Of a stretch of DNA of 14,263 nucleotides, positions 1 to 7,370 are shown one piece after another; position 1 is the stretch's first letter; every line of letters starts with the position of its first letter. The stretch spans positions 1 to 14,263 of the forward strand of contig CAIOUK010000003.1 in NCBI GenBank assembly GCA_903861445.1, given 5' to 3'. A program made the position numbers and the translations under genes. This stretch comes from an uncultured Verrucomicrobia subdivision 3 bacterium. GTDB taxonomy: Bacteria; Verrucomicrobiota; Verrucomicrobiia; Limisphaerales; UBA11358. The notes beneath the pieces were generated by a model. It was not told where the DNA came from. It searched no databases and was given only the letters and a program-made list of their open reading frames with translations.

Positions 1-78
1 CGCGCCGTTTGCAACTGTGGGAAAATTCTCCAATCACGCCGCCTTGCCAATCCCGCGCGCAACGGTTTTCCTATCGCA

Positions 79-582
79 ATGCAAGGTCTTGAACCATCCG
101 ACATCCACCGCCTGAACGCCGCGCTCGGCTGGCTTGGTCTCAACGCGCCCGCCGATGCGCGCGCCGAGCTGGACACCATCGCGCCCGCGCTGCAATCGCA
201 TCCGGCAGTGCTGGAAACACGCTGGCTGGTCTGCGCCCACGAGGAAAATTGGGACGACGCCCTGCTGGTGGCCGAACTGGAACGGCAGGCCGCGCCGGAT
301 GATTCGTCCGGCTGGCTGCATCGCGCGTATGCGTTGCGCCGCGTGGAAAACGGCGGTTTGCCGCAGGCGCGCGACGCGTTGCTACCGGCGGCGGAAAAAT
401 TTCCCACCGAACCGGTCATCGCCTACAATCTCGCCTGCTACGCCTGCCAGTTAAACCAACTGGCCGATGCGCGGAAATGGCTGCAACGGGCGGTGAAAAT
501 CGGCGGCCAGAAAGCCATCCAGAAAATGGCGTTGGCCGATGAGGATTTGAAGCCACTCTGGCTGGAAATTAAAGCATGGTAA
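79..582 (+). CDS. TPR-repeat protein
   Basis: A 167-residue soluble protein with no signal peptide. Two tetratricopeptide-like helical pairs are visible, at about residues 77-110 (GWLHRAYAL then QARDALLPAAEKFP) and 113-145 (PVIAYNLACYACQL then ADARKWLQRAVKIG); the first 75 residues look like a degenerate third and fourth repeat. TPRs are protein-protein scaffolds, so no enzymatic role is suggested. The ATG at 79 is the first in-frame start, and no clear Shine-Dalgarno precedes it. The stop overlaps the start of the following ABC ATPase by 7 bases, so the two are probably translated together and may share a role. The specific function is not recognisable. Confidence 0.8.
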   Translation: MQGLEPSDIHRLNAALGWLGLNAPADARAELDTIAPALQSHPAVLETRWLVCAHEENWDDALLVAELERQAAPDDSSGWLHRAYALRRVENGGLPQARDALLPAAEKFPTEPVIAYNLACYACQLNQLADARKWLQRAVKIGGQKAIQKMALADEDLKPLWLEIKAW

Positions 583-1367
583 AAAACAAGCAAACGGTTT
601 TGTCCGTGGAAAACTTGCGTGTGGAACGCTCGGGCACGGTGATTTTGCGCGACGTAAACTGGCGCGTGCAACGCGGCGAACACTGGGTGATTCTCGGCGC
701 GAACGGTTCCGGCAAAACTTCGTTGTTGAGCGCGCTCACCGGTTATCTGATGCCGACGAGCGGCGAAATTTCCGTGCTCGGCGAAATCTACGGCGAGTCC
801 GACTGGCGCGAATTGCGGAAGCAAATCGGCCTCGTCAGCTCGTCTGTGCGGCAGATGATGGCCGACGACGAGCCGGCGCTGGCGACCGTCGCCAGCGGCA
901 AATACGCGATGATTGATTTCTGGGGGCGCGTGACGCGCACCGAAAAAATTCAGGCGCGGAAATTACTCCGACAGGTCGAAGGCGAATATCTGGCCGACCG
1001 TGAATGGCGCGTGCTGTCGCAGGGCGAACGCCAGCGGGTTTTGATTGGTCGGGCGCTGATGGCCAAACCGCGCGTGCTGATTCTCGACGAACCGTGCGCC
1101 GGCCTCGACCCGGCGGCGCGAGAACACTTTTTGCAATTCCTCCAACGGCTCGGCGCGCAAAGAAATTCGCCGACGCTGGTTTTGGTCACGCACCACGTCG
1201 AGGAAATCATGCCGGTGTTTTCACACGTTTTGATTTTGAAAGCCGGCCGTGTGCTGGCAGAGGGAAAAAAGGCCGGTGTGCTAAAATCGAAAAACCTTTC
1301 TGCCGCCTTTGGCACCCGCATGAAACTGGCCACAAAAGCCGGTCGCTATGGCTTAAAGGTTTGGTGA
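576..1367 (+). CDS. ABC transporter ATP-binding protein (stand-alone ATPase)
   Basis: A 263-residue ABC-type ATPase with all core motifs: Walker A GANGSGKT (41-48), Q-loop near 83, signature LSQGE (147-151), Walker B VLILDE (167-172) with catalytic Glu172, D-loop AGLD (175-178) and switch His206 in LVTHHVEE. The order and the 'THHVEEI' ending resemble the YlmA/ModF-like branch of single-domain ATPases. No permease or substrate-binding protein lies beside it, so the transported substrate, or whether it transports at all, cannot be read from context. The ATG lies inside the upstream TPR gene (7-base overlap), which suggests translational coupling. A 6-bp hairpin at 1373-1388 just after the stop has no T-run and is not a convincing terminator. 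Confidence 0.9.
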   Translation: MVKNKQTVLSVENLRVERSGTVILRDVNWRVQRGEHWVILGANGSGKTSLLSALTGYLMPTSGEISVLGEIYGESDWRELRKQIGLVSSSVRQMMADDEPALATVASGKYAMIDFWGRVTRTEKIQARKLLRQVEGEYLADREWRVLSQGERQRVLIGRALMAKPRVLILDEPCAGLDPAAREHFLQFLQRLGAQRNSPTLVLVTHHVEEIMPVFSHVLILKAGRVLAEGKKAGVLKSKNLSAAFGTRMKLATKAGRYGLKVW

Positions 1368-1412
1368 TGGCATTCGCCACCCGGCGAAATTCAGATGCGG
1401 GCAAAACATAAA

Positions 1413-1606
1413 ATTACGGCGGCTCAGAAATTCGCCAAAAAATCTGATTGACCCTTAAAAGCGGCTATTTTACTTTTCGTCAACGCCCACTTCCGCACTT
1501 TTGCACGACTCCATTGTCGTGCCTTGGTTGCATGACGAAACAACCGATGTAGAAGTGGCTGGGAATGTCGCCACATGCTGGCATTCCCGAAATAAACCGC
1601 CGTAAT
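1413..1606. repeat. 194-base spacer bounded by perfect 10-bp inverted repeats
   Basis: ATTACGGCGG at 1413-1422 is repeated in inverse as CCGCCGTAAT at 1597-1606. Inside are two compact hairpins: GCACGAC/GTCGTGC (1503-1509 with 1516-1522, 6-base loop), and GGGAAT...ATTCCC (1561-1566 with 1583-1588) enclosing GCCA/TGGC. No open frame is convincing here. It could be a small non-autonomous element of MITE type or the structured leader of the downstream gene. No clear target-site duplication is seen, which weakens the MITE reading. Confidence 0.4.
1448..1476 (+). promoter_or_regulatory. Possible sigma70-type promoter for the DUF2062 gene
   Basis: TTGACC (1448-1453) and TACTTT (1471-1476) are separated by 17 bases. 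The -35 is close to consensus, but the -10 matches only the conserved TA and final T. Transcription would begin near 1483 and leave a structured leader of about 130 bases before the ATG at 1616. Confidence 0.3.
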
Positions 1607-1615
1607 ACGAATTAA

Positions 1616-2491
1616 ATGAAGTTAAAACTTCGGCATTTCCGCTGGATCCATCGGCGTGGTTTTTCACGGAGCAAGCTGCAAGATACCTGGCTCCATCGCC
1701 TGCTGGGCGAACGGCTGTTTGAAAAAGAACTGTGGACGTTCCAGCGCGAAACCGTTGCCCGCGGCTGGTTTTTGGGCTGCCTGGTGGGGACAACTCCCTT
1801 TTTGGGCACGCATTTGTTGATGGGCATACCGCTGGCCATCCTGACCCGCTCCAACCTGCTCGTCGTGCTCGCCCTCATTTTTGCGACGAATCCGGTGACC
1901 ATCGGCATCTTCTATCCGTTTGCTTTTTGGTTGGGCTGTCTGGTCACGGCTCATTCCGCCGGTGAATATCAGTGGACAAATTTATCGGTTTGGCACGCCG
2001 GGGTTCCTTTGTGCGTCGGCTGCACTTTGATTGGCGGGTTTACGGGATTGATCGGCTGGCTGGCGATCCGCTGGCCTCGGCAAGTCAATCCATCGGCGCA
2101 AACCGCGGGCGGCAAATCAAACCTGAATCCCTTGGTCATCATCAGCCAATGCCGGAACTACCTCAACCAAGTCCGAACGCCGTTCTCGATCGGATTTTTT
2201 ATCCTTGGTCTCGTGTATTTGATTCCCCTAGTTGGACAAGAATCTATTCCGATGGTTTTTCAAGCTGCCAAAGGGTCGGCCTGGAACCGCTACTGTGAGT
2301 GGAACGCGACCTGGGCCAGCTTGAAAATCATCCTGTCCTGCCTCGCGTTGTTTTCAATTTTTAACGCGCTCGGATGTGGGTTAATCCGATTGAAAATGAA
2401 CTCCCTGGCCAACTACGTTTATTACTCCATTCTGGCCCCCTGTCTGGGCTTCTTTATGGGCGGCTTCTTTTTGCTCAAGGCCTTGTTTTGA
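1616..2491 (+). CDS. DUF2062 family integral membrane protein
   Basis: A 291-residue polytopic membrane protein. A basic N-terminus and amphipathic region (1-48) lead into the DUF2062 (COG3216) signature: GWFLGCLVGTTPFLGTH (50-66), the RSNLL turn, then FATNPVTIGIFYPFAF (89-104). Further hydrophobic segments lie at about 128-152, 188-206, 234-256 and 266-290. The biochemical role of the family is unknown; members are often found with glycan or lipid-modifying proteins. No Shine-Dalgarno precedes the ATG (upstream is AATTAA), but the family homology starts soon after it, so the start is reasonable. It is preceded by the palindromic spacer at 1413-1606 and converges on the - strand membrane gene downstream. 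Confidence 0.8.
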   Translation: MKLKLRHFRWIHRRGFSRSKLQDTWLHRLLGERLFEKELWTFQRETVARGWFLGCLVGTTPFLGTHLLMGIPLAILTRSNLLVVLALIFATNPVTIGIFYPFAFWLGCLVTAHSAGEYQWTNLSVWHAGVPLCVGCTLIGGFTGLIGWLAIRWPRQVNPSAQTAGGKSNLNPLVIISQCRNYLNQVRTPFSIGFFILGLVYLIPLVGQESIPMVFQAAKGSAWNRYCEWNATWASLKIILSCLALFSIFNALGCGLIRLKMNSLANYVYYSILAPCLGFFMGGFFLLKALF

Positions 2492-2616
2492 TCGGCAAAG
2501 CAACCGTCAGCCGGCAAAATAAAAATCCGAGCAGCTCATGTCCGCAGCGCAGGCAAAACCGCCAGTGCTCGCCGGCAATCTCTTGGGGCAAAGGATTGAA
2601 ACAAGATATCCCACCA

Positions 2617-2946
2617 TCACGAATCTTTGTCGATTTTTCGGTGTTCAATTTTTAGCCTGATAATTTTGACTACGGTGGTTAGTAAGCAAGCGAATCCAGA
2701 AACCCCAACACCAATAAACAATCCCCAAATCATGCCAACGGTAAAGGCATAGCGGGTGATGCTGCCGTCTTCGGGTTTGAGCGAGAAAAGTCCTTTAACA
2801 AATGCCGGCGAAATGATCGCCGTCAGTGCGCCAAAAGCACCACCCAGCAACGAGGCCACCAGCGAACCAAACAGAACCAGCAAAAAATATCCGGCCGCAG
2901 TTTTGACCAGACCGTTTTGCAAATCTGGTTTTTCGGGGTTATCCAT
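2617..2946 (-). CDS. Small two-helix membrane protein, unknown function
   Basis: I start this at the ATG at 2946 (109 residues, MDNPEKPDL) rather than a TTG two codons upstream. Two hydrophobic segments are visible: about residues 18-46 (AAGYFLLVLFGSLVASLLGG, Gly-rich) and 68-96 (AFTVGMIWGLFIGVGVSGF). A short lysine/arginine-rich tail follows. No family is recognised. It lies about 60 bases downstream of the SGNH hydrolase on the same strand and may be the last gene of the mutL-containing unit. Codon usage looks plausible, but the call rests on hydrophobicity pattern and position alone. Confidence 0.55.
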   Translation of the reverse strand: MDNPEKPDLQNGLVKTAAGYFLLVLFGSLVASLLGGAFGALTAIISPAFVKGLFSLKPEDGSITRYAFTVGMIWGLFIGVGVSGFACLLTTVVKIIRLKIEHRKIDKDS

Positions 2947-3005
2947 AAACAATGAATTGCTTTTACCGTTTGCTTTGTCGAGCAGATTCTAATTTTCGTG
3001 GGTTT

Positions 3006-3872
3006 TCATCTTACCGCTTGGATTTTCAAAAGGCCGTAAACCGAATCCGCCATGGCATCATGCCCTTTTTGCGATAAATGCAACCCATCCAATGTTCCAT
3101 CTTTAAGCGCAAAGACGTCGGTCAAGAAACGCTTCGGTATCAGAAATGCACCGTGTTTTCTGGCGAGAACTCTCTGCGCTTCTCCGAAACGATTTTGAAA
3201 CGGTAGCAGCGGCAGCTCAAACATAACCACGCGATGGTTCCCGTTTTTTAACCTTCCAAGCAGCCGGTCAAGCTGGGTTAAAAAGACTTTGCTATCGTCT
3301 TGTCCGAGCAAATTGTTCCCGCCAATTTCAAGCAGAACCAATGAGTTGGTTTCTGTGATGCCAGCGCATTGATCAATTGCCGTTTCAACTGACGCGGCTG
3401 GTTTCGCAAGGTTAACAACTCGCAAATGGGAAATACTGCTCAAGGCATCCGGCCAGGGTCTTTCTTTGCGCGATATGCCAGCACTGATGGAGTCACCAAT
3501 CACAAAAACAGTCTGATTGGATAAAACCCGAATGCTTGGCGACAGGTGAAATGGAAGTTCAAGTAAACACATGGCCGCCGAACAAAGTAGGGCAGCAGAT
3601 GAAGCCAGCAGCTTTTTTTGAAAAGAGGATGTTTTACCGAAAACCACCAACGCAGCGAAAACAGAAATGCCGAACCACAAACCATAAAGCCAGAGGAATA
3701 ACGGAGCGGCAGAGAAAACCACAAAAATAATTCCCGTGATCAGACTGGTTCTCAAAACAAAACCCGAAATTCGACCTCCAAACCGAAGCCGGAAAAACAA
3801 TGCACCAACAATCATCACCAAGCCAGCAAAGAACAAATTCCCGTTGGCGAGTTGAATGACAATCGGATTCAT
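3006..3872 (-). CDS. SGNH/GDSL hydrolase with N-terminal membrane region
   Basis: This 288-residue protein has a hydrophobic N-terminal half with roughly four membrane segments (about 8-28, 38-60, 62-79 and 88-106). A C-terminal SGNH-hydrolase domain starts near residue 121: block I VFVIGDSIS with nucleophile Ser128, block III EIGGNN with Asn186, and block V DGLH with Asp262 and His265. All catalytic positions except a clear block II Gly are visible. The family comprises esterases, lipases and acyl-transfer or deacylation enzymes, and the substrate is not readable here. The membrane anchor suggests action on an envelope or exported ester. Its ATG is 4 bases after the mutL stop, so it is probably cotranscribed with mutL, although the functions look unrelated. 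Confidence 0.82.
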   Translation of the reverse strand: MNPIVIQLANGNLFFAGLVMIVGALFFRLRFGGRISGFVLRTSLITGIIFVVFSAAPLFLWLYGLWFGISVFAALVVFGKTSSFQKKLLASSAALLCSAAMCLLELPFHLSPSIRVLSNQTVFVIGDSISAGISRKERPWPDALSSISHLRVVNLAKPAASVETAIDQCAGITETNSLVLLEIGGNNLLGQDDSKVFLTQLDRLLGRLKNGNHRVVMFELPLLPFQNRFGEAQRVLARKHGAFLIPKRFLTDVFALKDGTLDGLHLSQKGHDAMADSVYGLLKIQAVR

Positions 3873-3876
3873 GGCG

Positions 3877-5877
3877 TCATTGCACCCGTCCGAACTTTTT
3901 CTCTAGCTCGCGGTAGTTCATCTCGATGAGCGTTGGGCGGCCGTGCGGACAGGTGTAGGGCATCGCGCAGCGGCGCAAATCTTCCACGAGATTTTCCAGT
4001 TCCGCGCCGCCAAGCGGGTCGTTGGCTTTCACTGCGTGGCGGCAGACGGTCTTGGCCACGGTGTGTTCGCCGAGCCGCGCCAGATTCACCTCGCGGCCGG
4101 CGGCGCGCAGCTCGTCCACCAGATCGAACACAAACCGGCGGCTGTCCGGCACCTTCACAAACGGCGGCAGCGCGTCGAGCAGAAATGTCCGCTCGCCAAA
4201 TTCGCTCAAACCGACACCCAACCGCGTGAGCGCGACAAGCTGCTCGCGCAGGAATTGGGCGTCGCGCGGCGGCAGTTCAATCGTCTCCGGCAGCAGCAGC
4301 TTTTGCGACGGCGCAGATTCCTTTTGTTCCAGCCGGTTCAACATTTGCTCGTATAAAATCCGTTCATGCGCCGCGTGCTGGTCCAGCAGCACAAGTCCGC
4401 GATCCGATTCCAACAGCACATACAGTTTGCCGACGACGCCGACCAGCCGGAGCGGAACATTGAGCAGCGGCGTGGGCAATTGCGGATTGCGGACTGCGGA
4501 TTGCGGAATTTCCGAAACCGGCGTTTCTGGCTTCTGAATTCTGGCTTCTGAATTCTGGCTTCCGGGCGCGAAGCCCATTTTCAGGGGCGTTTGCGCGGCG
4601 GGCGGGATTTCCGACGGAGCCGCCGGCAACGGTTTCAGCTTGTCGGGAAAATTCGGCAGCGCGAAAGTTTCGTCCGCCGGCTTGGCGGGAATGATTTCCG
4701 GCTGCTGCATTTTCAGGCTCTGTGCGCTCTGGGTCTCGGTGGCAAAACTATTTTTTGCCGGTTCGGAATGAAACGCCAGCAACGCATCGCGCACGGCCTG
4801 CGCGACAAATTTCCGCACTTCAAACTCACGATGGAATTTCACCTCGCGCTTGGCCGGATGGATGTTCACGTCCACGGCGGCGGGATTGATTTCCAGAAAC
4901 AGGCAGCAGACCGGATAGCGGCCCTTCATCAGCGAATTGTGATAGCCCTCGATGAGCGCGTAGTTGAGTCCGCGATTTTCCACGGGGCGACGATTGACGA
5001 AGGTGAATTGCCCGTCACGCGTCGCGCGCGAGACGCCGGGCGAACCGATCAAACCCCAGATGCGGAGTTGGGAGTTGGAAGTTGGAAGTTGGGGTTTCTC
5101 TGGCGAGGCAGTTTCAAAAATGTCCGTTTCGTTTGGCGGAGCTTGATTGCCATCGTCGTCGAGCGCGGCGGAAAAATTGACCGGCAACAATTTTTCGTCG
5201 CCCAGCAGCGCGCGCAGGCGCTCGCGCAAGGCATCAATGCGGCTGGACGTGGCCGTGCCGGATTTGACGCCGGGCAGTTGCCAGACGTTGCGCCCGTCTT
5301 TGACGAACGTGAACGCCACTTCCGGAAAGGCCAGCGCGGCCAGCGTGAGATAATGCTGGATGTGCGCGGCCTCAGTTTCCTCGGTGCGGAGAAATTTCCG
5401 GCGCGCGGGCAAATTAAAAAACAACTGCCGCACTTCGATGCTCGTTCCGGTGGCGCTACCGGCCGCCTTCACTTCGGCAATCGTGCCGCCGTTGACGAGG
5501 ATTTGCGTGCCTTCGGGCGAATTGTCTTCCCGCTCGCGCGTGGTGAGCGTGAATCGGCTGACGCTGGCAATACTCGGCAACGCTTCGCCGCGAAAACCCA
5601 TCGTGGCGATGGACGCCAAATCTTCCGCGCGGACAATTTTGCTCGTCGCGTGCCGTTCCAGGCAAAGCAGCGCATCGTCGCGGCTCATCCCGGTGCCGTC
5701 GTCGGTCACGCGGACGAGGCTGCGCCCGCCGGCGCCGATTTCCACGGTGATTTTTTGCGCGCCGGCATCAAGCGAATTTTCCACCAGCTCCTTCACGACA
5801 CTGGCCGGGCGCTCGACCACTTCGCCGGCGGCGATCTGGTTGGCGACCTGTTCGGAAAGAAGCTTGATGCGGTTCAC
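3877..5877 (-). CDS. mutL: DNA mismatch repair protein MutL (endonuclease type)
   Basis: This 666-residue MutL has an N-terminal GHKL ATPase with ELVENSLDAGA (30-40), DDGTGM (59-64) and GFRGEAL (94-100). A proline-rich linker spans about 380-465. The C-terminal dimerisation domain carries the DQHA(X)2E(X)4E metal-binding endonuclease motif, seen as DQHAAHERILYE (499-510), and CPHGRP near 643-648. MutL couples MutS mismatch recognition to strand removal. The nuclease motif implies methyl-independent repair, as in most bacteria lacking MutH. The ATG gives the canonical start MNRIKLLSEQVANQIAAGEVV. The gene is slightly longer than typical because of repeat-rich insertions at about residues 262-271 and 437-466 (see the three repeat entries). 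It follows the histidine kinase by 60 bases and precedes the SGNH hydrolase by 4. Confidence 0.97.
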   Translation of the reverse strand: MNRIKLLSEQVANQIAAGEVVERPASVVKELVENSLDAGAQKITVEIGAGGRSLVRVTDDGTGMSRDDALLCLERHATSKIVRAEDLASIATMGFRGEALPSIASVSRFTLTTREREDNSPEGTQILVNGGTIAEVKAAGSATGTSIEVRQLFFNLPARRKFLRTEETEAAHIQHYLTLAALAFPEVAFTFVKDGRNVWQLPGVKSGTATSSRIDALRERLRALLGDEKLLPVNFSAALDDDGNQAPPNETDIFETASPEKPQLPTSNSQLRIWGLIGSPGVSRATRDGQFTFVNRRPVENRGLNYALIEGYHNSLMKGRYPVCCLFLEINPAAVDVNIHPAKREVKFHREFEVRKFVAQAVRDALLAFHSEPAKNSFATETQSAQSLKMQQPEIIPAKPADETFALPNFPDKLKPLPAAPSEIPPAAQTPLKMGFAPGSQNSEARIQKPETPVSEIPQSAVRNPQLPTPLLNVPLRLVGVVGKLYVLLESDRGLVLLDQHAAHERILYEQMLNRLEQKESAPSQKLLLPETIELPPRDAQFLREQLVALTRLGVGLSEFGERTFLLDALPPFVKVPDSRRFVFDLVDELRAAGREVNLARLGEHTVAKTVCRHAVKANDPLGGAELENLVEDLRRCAMPYTCPHGRPTLIEMNYRELEKKFGRVQ
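4479..4506. repeat. Heptanucleotide tandem repeat in mutL
   Basis: Four units of ATTGCGG (the third is ACTGCGG) run in tandem inside the mutL linker, at about residues 457-466, encoding a Pro/Gln/Ser-rich stretch. Seven is not a multiple of three, so gain or loss of one unit would shift the mutL frame upstream of the endonuclease domain. Confidence 0.85.
4525..4566. repeat. 14-base tandem repeat in mutL
   Basis: TTCTGGCTTCTGAA occurs twice exactly (4525-4538 and 4539-4552), followed by a partial third copy (4553-4562). It lies in the linker at about residues 437-451 and contains repeated GAATTC sites. One unit gained or lost would shift the frame. Confidence 0.85.
5064..5091. repeat. Second heptanucleotide tandem repeat in mutL
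   Basis: Two GGAGTTG units are followed by two GAAGTTG units. They encode part of a short Pro/Gln/Ser insertion at about residues 262-271, in the second half of the N-terminal region rather than the main linker. Unit change would shift the frame early, before most of the protein is made. Confidence 0.85.
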
Positions 5878-5937
5878 AGCGGAAATTTTGAAGAGTGAAT
5901 TCCGAATGTCGAATTCAATTTGCGCTGTCCGGGCAAA

Positions 5938-7029
5938 TTATTTTACCAGCGGCAGCGTGAAGGCGAAAATCGCACCCCGACCGGGTTCGCTGCGGGCGGA
6001 AATTTTGCCGCCGTGGTCTTCGACGATTTTTTTGCAGATGGAGAGGCCAAGGCCGGTGCCGTGGGCTTTGCCATGCGTGGCGAACGGTTGGAATAATTTC
6101 TCCGCGATTTCCGGCGCGATGCCGGGGCCGGTGTCCTCAATTTCGGTCACGAGTTCGGAACCATTGATTTGAAAGCGCAGAAAAATTTTACCACCGCTCA
6201 ACATCATGTCGGTAGCGTTGTGCACGAGGTTGAAAAACACCCGGCTCACCCGGCGCGCGTCAAACAAGATGGCCACCGCCGGCGGGTCAATTTTCATTTC
6301 AATCGTAACCGCTTTCAGTTCCGCTTCGGCACGCAAATCGCCAACGAGTTCGCGCACGAAGGCGCGATAATCGCCGGGCTTGAGTTCGACCCCGCGCTCC
6401 GTGCCTTTGGTGAAGATGAGGATATCGCCGACCATGTCGCGGATACGATCCACCTGCTTGCGAATACGGAGTTGAGTTTTGGCACGCATTTCCTGACTGA
6501 TGCCAGGCATATCAAAAATTTCTGCCGAAAGGCTGATGATACTCAACGGATTTTTAAGGTCGTGCACCACGCTTTGGGCAAAACGGCCGAGGATGGCGAG
6601 ATTTTCGGCCTGAATAAGTTCGCGGAGATGAAGCTGGTTGAATTCGCGCAAACGATGGCTGATGTGCTGGAGCAGGGCAAAGGCGAGGCTAGGCGAGCGC
6701 TCGATGAACGGCAGCATTTCGCCGCGCGGCAAAAAATAAACCTCGGTCTCGCCCACGGCGGCGGCGGCGGCAGAACGCGGGCGATGTTCGATGATAGCCA
6801 TCTCACCGAAAATTTCCCCGGGGCCGAGCCGCGAGAAAACGTGGCGGGTGGTTTGGCCGGCGAAAATTTCAACGGTGCCGGATTTGACAAAATAGACGCC
6901 ATCGCCGGGCGCGCCTTCTGGAAAAATTTCCTGGCCGTCCGCAAATTTCCGTTCCACGGCAATCCGCCGGAGGACTTCAAATTCCGGGCGGGACAGGTGA
7001 CGGAATAGCGGGATGTTGTCCAGCGTCAT
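5938..7029 (-). CDS. Soluble histidine kinase with cyclic-nucleotide-binding-type domain
   Basis: A 363-residue protein without membrane segments. Residues about 5-125 form a CAP-ED/cNMP-binding fold: IPLFRHLSRPEFEVL, then EIFPEGAPGDGVYFVKSG, then GPGEIFGEMAII and RSAAAAAV in the phosphate-binding-cassette position. A HisKA segment follows with phosphoacceptor His156 in VVHDLKNPL. The HATPase_c domain has N-box FFNLVHNATD (Asn267/Asn271), DTGPGI (299-304) and GTGLGLSICKKIV (324-336). A cytoplasmic signal, probably a nucleotide or redox/ligand cue, would control autophosphorylation. No receiver domain is fused and no response regulator is adjacent, so the partner is unknown. It is 60 bases upstream of mutL on the same strand. 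Confidence 0.88.
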   Translation of the reverse strand: MTLDNIPLFRHLSRPEFEVLRRIAVERKFADGQEIFPEGAPGDGVYFVKSGTVEIFAGQTTRHVFSRLGPGEIFGEMAIIEHRPRSAAAAAVGETEVYFLPRGEMLPFIERSPSLAFALLQHISHRLREFNQLHLRELIQAENLAILGRFAQSVVHDLKNPLSIISLSAEIFDMPGISQEMRAKTQLRIRKQVDRIRDMVGDILIFTKGTERGVELKPGDYRAFVRELVGDLRAEAELKAVTIEMKIDPPAVAILFDARRVSRVFFNLVHNATDMMLSGGKIFLRFQINGSELVTEIEDTGPGIAPEIAEKLFQPFATHGKAHGTGLGLSICKKIVEDHGGKISARSEPGRGAIFAFTLPLVK

Positions 7030-7107
7030 GACGGAGTTACTTTAAGGTAAAACCCGTCGGCGTAAAGGGGTGAAACACGCAATTTGAGCCGTTTGGAGAC
7101 AAGCCTG

Positions 7108-7135
7108 TTGACAAAGCGTTGCCTGAATGTAACAT
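7108..7135 (+). promoter_or_regulatory. Strong promoter for a small RNA
   Basis: A perfect TTGACA (7108-7113) and TAACAT (7130-7135, 4 of 6 to consensus) are separated by 16 bases. No protein gene on the + strand follows, but the predicted start at about 7142 coincides with the first base of a long hairpin. Confidence 0.55.
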
Positions 7136-7141
7136 TTTTTT

Positions 7142-7216
7142 ATTCGGGCAGCAGCACGTTTCTTCAGCGGGGTTCCCCACCCCCACCTCCTTGGCGTCTG
7201 CTGCCCGGATTTTTAT
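7142..7216 (+). ncRNA. Candidate small hairpin RNA with terminator-like end
   Basis: The segment opens with ATTCGGGCAGCAG (7142-7154), which pairs with CTGCTGCCCGGAT (7198-7210): 10 perfect base pairs plus a G.U and two A-T. It is followed at once by TTTTATT, resembling an intrinsic terminator. A promoter ends six bases upstream, so start, stem and T-run are in register for an RNA of about 75 nt. The 43-base internal region contains GGGGTTCCCC (7169-7178) and CACCTCCTT (7184-7192), the latter identical to the anti-Shine-Dalgarno tail of 16S rRNA. I do not recognise a known RNA family; it lacks the GGAA-loop motif of SRP RNA. Alternatively it is only a structured spacer or a terminator. Confidence 0.45.
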
Positions 7217-7249
7217 TCCCGCGCTACGCAAAAGATTCCAAACCAAAAC

Positions 7250-7278
7250 TTGACGGTGACGGCGAGATTTTCTATCGT
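7250..7278 (+). promoter_or_regulatory. Promoter of tRNA-Asp
   Basis: TTGACG (7250-7255) and TATCGT (7273-7278) are spaced by 17 bases. The expected start near 7285 lies about 9 bases before the mature tRNA 5' end at 7294. Confidence 0.55.
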
Positions 7279-7293
7279 CACGTCCCCCTTCGC

Positions 7294-7370
7294 GGGGGTG
7301 TAGCTCAATTGGTTAGAGCGCTGCCCTGTCACGGCAGAGGTTACGGGTTCGAGCCCCGCCACTCCCGCCA
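7294..7370 (+). tRNA. tRNA-Asp (anticodon GTC)
   Basis: A complete 77-base tRNA. The acceptor GGGGGTG pairs with CACTCCC (one G.U). The D-arm is GCTC/GAGC, the anticodon stem CTGCC/GGCAG with loop CTGTCAC (anticodon GTC), and the T-arm has loop TTCGAGC with an A.C at its base. The discriminator is G73, as expected for Asp identity, and CCA is encoded. Its 3' end is the left attachment site of the integrated element, and the antisense strand carries the end of the integrase remnant. Confidence 0.97.

Noticed and set aside
2595..2605. ATTGAAAC, the common 3' end of CRISPR repeats
   Set aside because: Single occurrence with no repeated unit or regular spacing around it.
4591..5898. Long open frame of 435 codons on the + strand opposite mutL
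   Set aside because: It is the GC-rich antisense shadow of mutL: arginine-rich, without domains, while the - strand carries every MutL motif.
6169..7008. Open frame of 279 codons on the + strand opposite the cyclic-nucleotide-type histidine kinase
   Set aside because: Antisense shadow; the - strand frame has complete CAP-ED, HisKA and HATPase motifs.
7142..7216. Signal-recognition-particle RNA
   Set aside because: The apical GGAA loop and the conserved asymmetric-loop sequence are missing on both strands.
7037..7246. Small - strand open frame just upstream of the histidine kinase
   Set aside because: It begins at TTG, has no recognisable protein pattern, and is explained better by the hairpin RNA and tRNA promoter on the other strand.
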